The notes under the pieces were generated by a model. It was not told the DNA's origin. It made no database searches and saw nothing but the letters and a program-made list of their open reading frames with translations. 17,083 nt of DNA, from the NCBI RefSeq assembly GCF_964229645.1, contig NZ_CAXREX010000228.1:1-17083 (forward strand). Reading direction: 5' to 3'. This document shows, piece by piece, positions 14,552 through 17,083 of this stretch (positions are counted from its first letter, which is position 1; every line of letters starts with the position of its first letter). The position numbers were made by a program, and so were the translations under genes. Source of the stretch: Nioella sp964229645. Its GTDB lineage: Bacteria; Pseudomonadota; Alphaproteobacteria; Rhodobacterales; Rhodobacteraceae.

Positions 14552-15913
14552 TCAGAGATACCAGCGGTATTCCCGGGCCGAGATTTCTTCCATGAACTCG
14601 GTGAATTCCGCCTCTTTCACGGCGTGATACATCTCGATGTAATCCGCCCCGAGATAGTCCGGCAGGATCGTCGCCGTCCTGAAGGCCTCCAATGCGGCCC
14701 ACATGGTCAGCGGCAGGGTCCCGTCCACCTCGGCCCCGGCATTTCCTGAATGCTTTTCGCCCGGGTCGCCCCCTTGTGTCAGCCCGTGATGCACCCCGGC
14801 CAGCACGGCGGCCGTCACAAGGTAAGGGTTGGCCTCGGCCCCGGCCACCCGATGCTCCAGCCGGCGCGCCGCGCCGTCGGTCACGGGGGGCAGGCGAAAG
14901 GCGACTGAGCGGTTGTTTTCCCCCCAATCGCGGGTCACCGGCGTGAACTCGTCGGGACGGAAGCGGCGATAGACGTTGAGATTGGGCGCGAAGATCGCCA
15001 TGGCCTCGTGCAGGGTGGCCTGGAGGCCGGACACCGCCTGCCCGAGCAAGGATTCGCCCGCCTCGCTTGCCGGGTCGAAGACGTTGTTTCCCTCGGCATC
15101 CACAAGGCTGAGATGGATGTGCAGGCCATTGCCGGACAGGCCCGGGAAGGGTTTCGACATGAAGGTGGCGTCATAGCCCTGCTGGCGCACCGTCGCCTGC
15201 ACAAGGCGGCGCAGCAGGGCCGCCTGGTCTGCCGCGCGCAAAGGGTCGGACTGGTGTTCGAGATTCACTTCGAACTGGCCGGGGCCATATTCGCTGATCA
15301 CCGTGCTGGCGGGGATGTTCTGGGCCTTGCACGCGGCCTGGATCGCGCTGATCACGGGCTCATACTCATCGAGCTTGGCCAGCGACAAGACCTGGCCCTG
15401 GCGTTCCCGGCGCCCCGTGAGGGGCGAGGCGCAGGCGATCGGTTCGCCGCCTGCCCCGCGTTCGATATCTGTCAGATAGAACTCCAGCTCCAACGCCAGA
15501 ACGGGCCGCAGGCCGGTGCCGGCAAAGCGATCCACCACCTTCTTGAGAACCTGCCGCGGCTCGTACCAAAACGGGGCGAGGTCCGTGGACCGCGTCATCT
15601 CGCACAGAACCTGCGCGTGCCTGCCGCCCGACCAGGGCACGATGGACAAGCTGCCCGCCAGGGGGCGCGCCATGCCGTCCGGATCGCCATCGGAAAAGCC
15701 ATGCCCCATCGGGTCCGCCGTATTGCCCCGCACATCGACAAGCTGCATTGCCCCGCAGACCGGCGTGCCGCCGCCAACCATCTTGGCGGCATGGCCGACC
15801 GGCAGGCGTTTGCCGATGGCATTCCCGCACAGGTCGATCACGACCGCGTCGATATACTCGACCGTGGGATGGTCCGACAGGAAGTCCGAGAGTTCGCGCG
15901 CGTCGAGATACAT
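14552..15913 (-). CDS. Glutamine synthetase family protein, gamma-glutamylpolyamine synthetase (PuuA)-like
   Basis: A 453-residue ATP-dependent ligase of the glutamine synthetase superfamily. Metal and substrate residues of the GS fold are visible: ELEFYL with E142 and E144, E208 and E215 in SEYGPGQFEV, H265 in GNGLHIHLSL, R335 and R340 in NNRSVAFRLP, and LEHRVAGAEANPYL (352-365) near the C-terminal active-site arginine. The YRRFRPDEFTPV...WGENNR region resembles gamma-glutamylputrescine synthetases more than housekeeping GlnA, and the Tyr adenylylation loop of GlnA is not evident. Such enzymes join glutamate to an amine before oxidation. The ATG at 15913 has an AAGGG-type site. It is transcribed toward the Rieske operon but lies outside the operator, so it may have its own promoter. 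Its role in the same pathway is inferred from proximity. Confidence 0.88.
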   Translation of the reverse strand: MYLDARELSDFLSDHPTVEYIDAVVIDLCGNAIGKRLPVGHAAKMVGGGTPVCGAMQLVDVRGNTADPMGHGFSDGDPDGMARPLAGSLSIVPWSGGRHAQVLCEMTRSTDLAPFWYEPRQVLKKVVDRFAGTGLRPVLALELEFYLTDIERGAGGEPIACASPLTGRRERQGQVLSLAKLDEYEPVISAIQAACKAQNIPASTVISEYGPGQFEVNLEHQSDPLRAADQAALLRRLVQATVRQQGYDATFMSKPFPGLSGNGLHIHLSLVDAEGNNVFDPASEAGESLLGQAVSGLQATLHEAMAIFAPNLNVYRRFRPDEFTPVTRDWGENNRSVAFRLPPVTDGAARRLEHRVAGAEANPYLVTAAVLAGVHHGLTQGGDPGEKHSGNAGAEVDGTLPLTMWAALEAFRTATILPDYLGADYIEMYHAVKEAEFTEFMEEISAREYRWYL

Positions 15914-16742
15914 GTGCTGCCCTTTTCATGCTGAGCTTGGGAGGCGGGCCAAAGACAAGCGCCCTGAGACTACGGGGATGGAGGTGAATTGGTAGCGCGA
16001 GAGACCTCACCGGTCCAGCACCCGTTCAGGTGACGCTGCGGACCGTGCCGCGATGTCGGGAAGGTTATCCGGGGAAGGAGGAATGGTGAGGGTGAAGGGA
16101 CTCGACGCCCCACGCCTTGCGGCGCCAGAACCTCAATCTAGATTAAAGTATTAAATTTCAGAAAGTTAGGTTATATTTTTTCCACTAAAATACCCAGAAC
16201 ATACCGTGAAAGTGGAAAATATTCACACTGACCTCCAAGCACTTGGCGTGCTCGACTTTGCGGTGGTCTTGGCACTGCCGTGACGAGTGTGTCCCATAGT
16301 GCTTTATTCAACTACTGAACGGTTAAATCTTCTACGGCTTACGAGGGACCCAAATCTTGATCGAGCAATGGTGAGTTTTCTACAACACCGTCAGGCGAGT
16401 TCATTGGGCAATCGCCCGTCATAACCTGAAGCCATCTTACCAATGGATCACAGGCCAAGTATTCACTAAATTGCAGCTTGGAACGGTCCAATGAGGCGGC
16501 TCATCTCGGCCGGCCAGCAAATAAACCCGCCGTGCGTTTTAACTATTTTCAATGGGTTTTAACTTTTGCTTACCAACAAATGTCTTCCGCTTCCTAAACA
16601 CAACGTTGCACCAGATCAGAGGGTGCATTCCATCTAGGTCCTACGAACGCAGCTTGGCTCGACCATGGTCCTCCCATGCCAACATCCAAAAAATAAAAAT
16701 GCCTGCCTAAACCTTTAATGCTTGCATTTTGAAAAAATCTAG

Positions 16743-16760
16743 TTTGATGATGGCATCAAA
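16743..16760. repeat. Inverted repeat, possible operator
   Basis: TTTGATG (16743-16749) and CATCAAA (16754-16760) are perfect 7-base arms separated by ATGG. The short spacer and AT-rich setting upstream of the gene at 16848 would suit a dimeric regulator's binding site. No regulator gene is visible nearby. Confidence 0.4.
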
Positions 16761-16771
16761 ATCAATAGGGG

Positions 16772-16794
16772 AGCGGCGAAAAAATTTCGCCGCT
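16772..16794. repeat. Perfect 10-bp stem-loop, GC-rich arms in AT-rich DNA
   Basis: AGCGGCGAAA (16772-16781) and TTTCGCCGCT (16785-16794) pair perfectly around AAA. No T-run follows on either strand, so a classical terminator is not supported. It could be a leader-RNA structure, or a terminator for something upstream that works without a T-run. Confidence 0.5.
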
Positions 16795-16808
16795 GAAGAT
16801 GATAAGTA

Positions 16809-16834
16809 GCGCAAGTTAAAACTTAAGTTTGCGC
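16809..16834 (+). promoter_or_regulatory. Palindromic leader element next to the ribosome site of the DUF805-like gene
   Basis: GCGCAA (16809-16814) and TTGCGC (16829-16834) are inverted arms enclosing a perfect 12-bp palindrome, AAACTTAAGTTT (16819-16830). The right arm ends one base before AGGGAG (16836-16841), the ribosome site for the ATG at 16848. A hairpin here could influence translation, or the palindrome could be a protein site. Function is not known. Confidence 0.4.
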
Positions 16835-16847
16835 GAGGGAGAATAAG

Positions 16848-17083
16848 ATGGCAAACACAAAAAGTCAGAAAAATGGATTCGTTAATGATCTGAAGTTTTA
16901 TTTTCTCCTTTCAAGGAAAGCCAGCCAAGTAGAGTATTGGGTCGTGACATTTTTCTTTGTATTTATCTCCCCTTCAATCTACTTAATTGCTTTGAAATTT
17001 GCGGAAATGGCAAGTTTTATCTTAATTCTCAATGGATATGGACCAGAACTAACTCTTTATATTGCCTCTTACAGCATCTTCAC
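16848..17083 (+). CDS. Partial membrane protein, DUF805-like (runs off the window)
   Basis: The ATG at 16848, with AGGGAG at 16836-16841 spaced 6 bases, opens a frame with no stop through the window end, giving the first 78 residues. The segment LKFYFLLSRKASQVEYWVV (about 16-34) resembles the N-terminus of DUF805 proteins, where a 'F..RASR.EYW' pattern precedes the first membrane helix. Hydrophobic stretches follow at about 34-49 (TFFFVFISPSIYLIAL) and 56-62, so an inner-membrane protein is expected. Codon use is AT-rich, unlike the catabolic genes to the left. No function is assigned to DUF805 with confidence. The match is by eye on an incomplete protein, and another small membrane protein is possible. 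Confidence 0.55.
   Translation, partial: MANTKSQKNGFVNDLKFYFLLSRKASQVEYWVVTFFFVFISPSIYLIALKFAEMASFILILNGYGPELTLYIASYSIF

Larger units (their letters stand above)
15914..16847. other. Long intergenic region with a GC-rich to AT-rich shift
   Basis: No gene is supported across these 934 bases. The part to about 16130 is GC-rich like the gene cluster and should contain the promoter of the leftward GS-like gene, although I see no clear hexamers. From about 16130 the base composition turns AT-rich (for example 16135-16200), with stop codons frequent in all frames. I could not recognise a transposase, tRNA or CRISPR in it. The last 110 bases hold three successive inverted repeats leading to the gene at 16848. 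The change of composition suggests different ancestry for the right flank, or decayed sequence. Confidence 0.6.

Noticed and set aside
16083..16154. Short 23-codon frame with a GGAGG just before the ATG
   Set aside because: The purine-rich site abuts the ATG with almost no spacer, the peptide resembles nothing known, and it straddles the composition boundary.
16360..16480. Possible remnant of an insertion-sequence end (TGAGTTTTCTACAACACC)
   Set aside because: It loosely recalls IS5-type termini, but I found no matching second end, target duplication or transposase fragment.

Overview
The window looks like chromosomal or large-replicon DNA of a high-GC alphaproteobacterium, most likely a Rhodobacterales (Roseobacter/Paracoccus-type) species. 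This rests on GC-rich coding, strong GGAGG ribosome sites and gene families typical of that order. No rRNA or tRNA is present to confirm it.

Layout: 1-440 holds no recognisable gene. 441-1088 (-) is a BetI-like TetR regulator. Divergent from it, 1237-8228 (+) is a tightly packed operon: two phytoene-dehydrogenase/PYROXD2-like FAD oxidoreductases, a GcvT-like folate-dependent demethylase, a class III aminotransferase and a polyamine-type periplasmic binding protein. It ends at a strong intrinsic terminator at 8258-8286. A convergent operon reads 14403 to 8306 (-): a Rieske oxygenase, two ABC permeases, the ABC ATPase, a second (GbcA-like) Rieske oxygenase and a phosphoethanolamine-N-methyltransferase-like enzyme. 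14552-15913 (-) is a glutamine-synthetase-like gamma-glutamyl-amide ligase of the PuuA type. From about 16130 the DNA turns AT-rich and gene-poor, and at 16848 a partial DUF805-like membrane protein gene runs off the right end.

The two large operons read as one unit. Identical 15-bp elements containing the perfect palindrome TTGAGCGCTCAA sit at the promoter end of each (1166-1180 and 14446-14460), with the TetR gene beside the first. The ABC transporter is split between the operons: binding protein in the rightward one, permeases and ATPase in the leftward one. The simplest reading is a TetR-controlled uptake and catabolic system for an N-methylated (probably quaternary) amine or polyamine-like compound. 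In this model Rieske oxygenases remove N-methyl groups, FAD oxidoreductases and the GcvT-like protein oxidise further C-N bonds and pass one-carbon units to tetrahydrofolate, and the aminotransferase and perhaps the GS-like ligase handle the remaining amine. The substrate is not shown by the sequence. The combination does not match any complete pathway I know by name, and the methyltransferase is an unexpected member.
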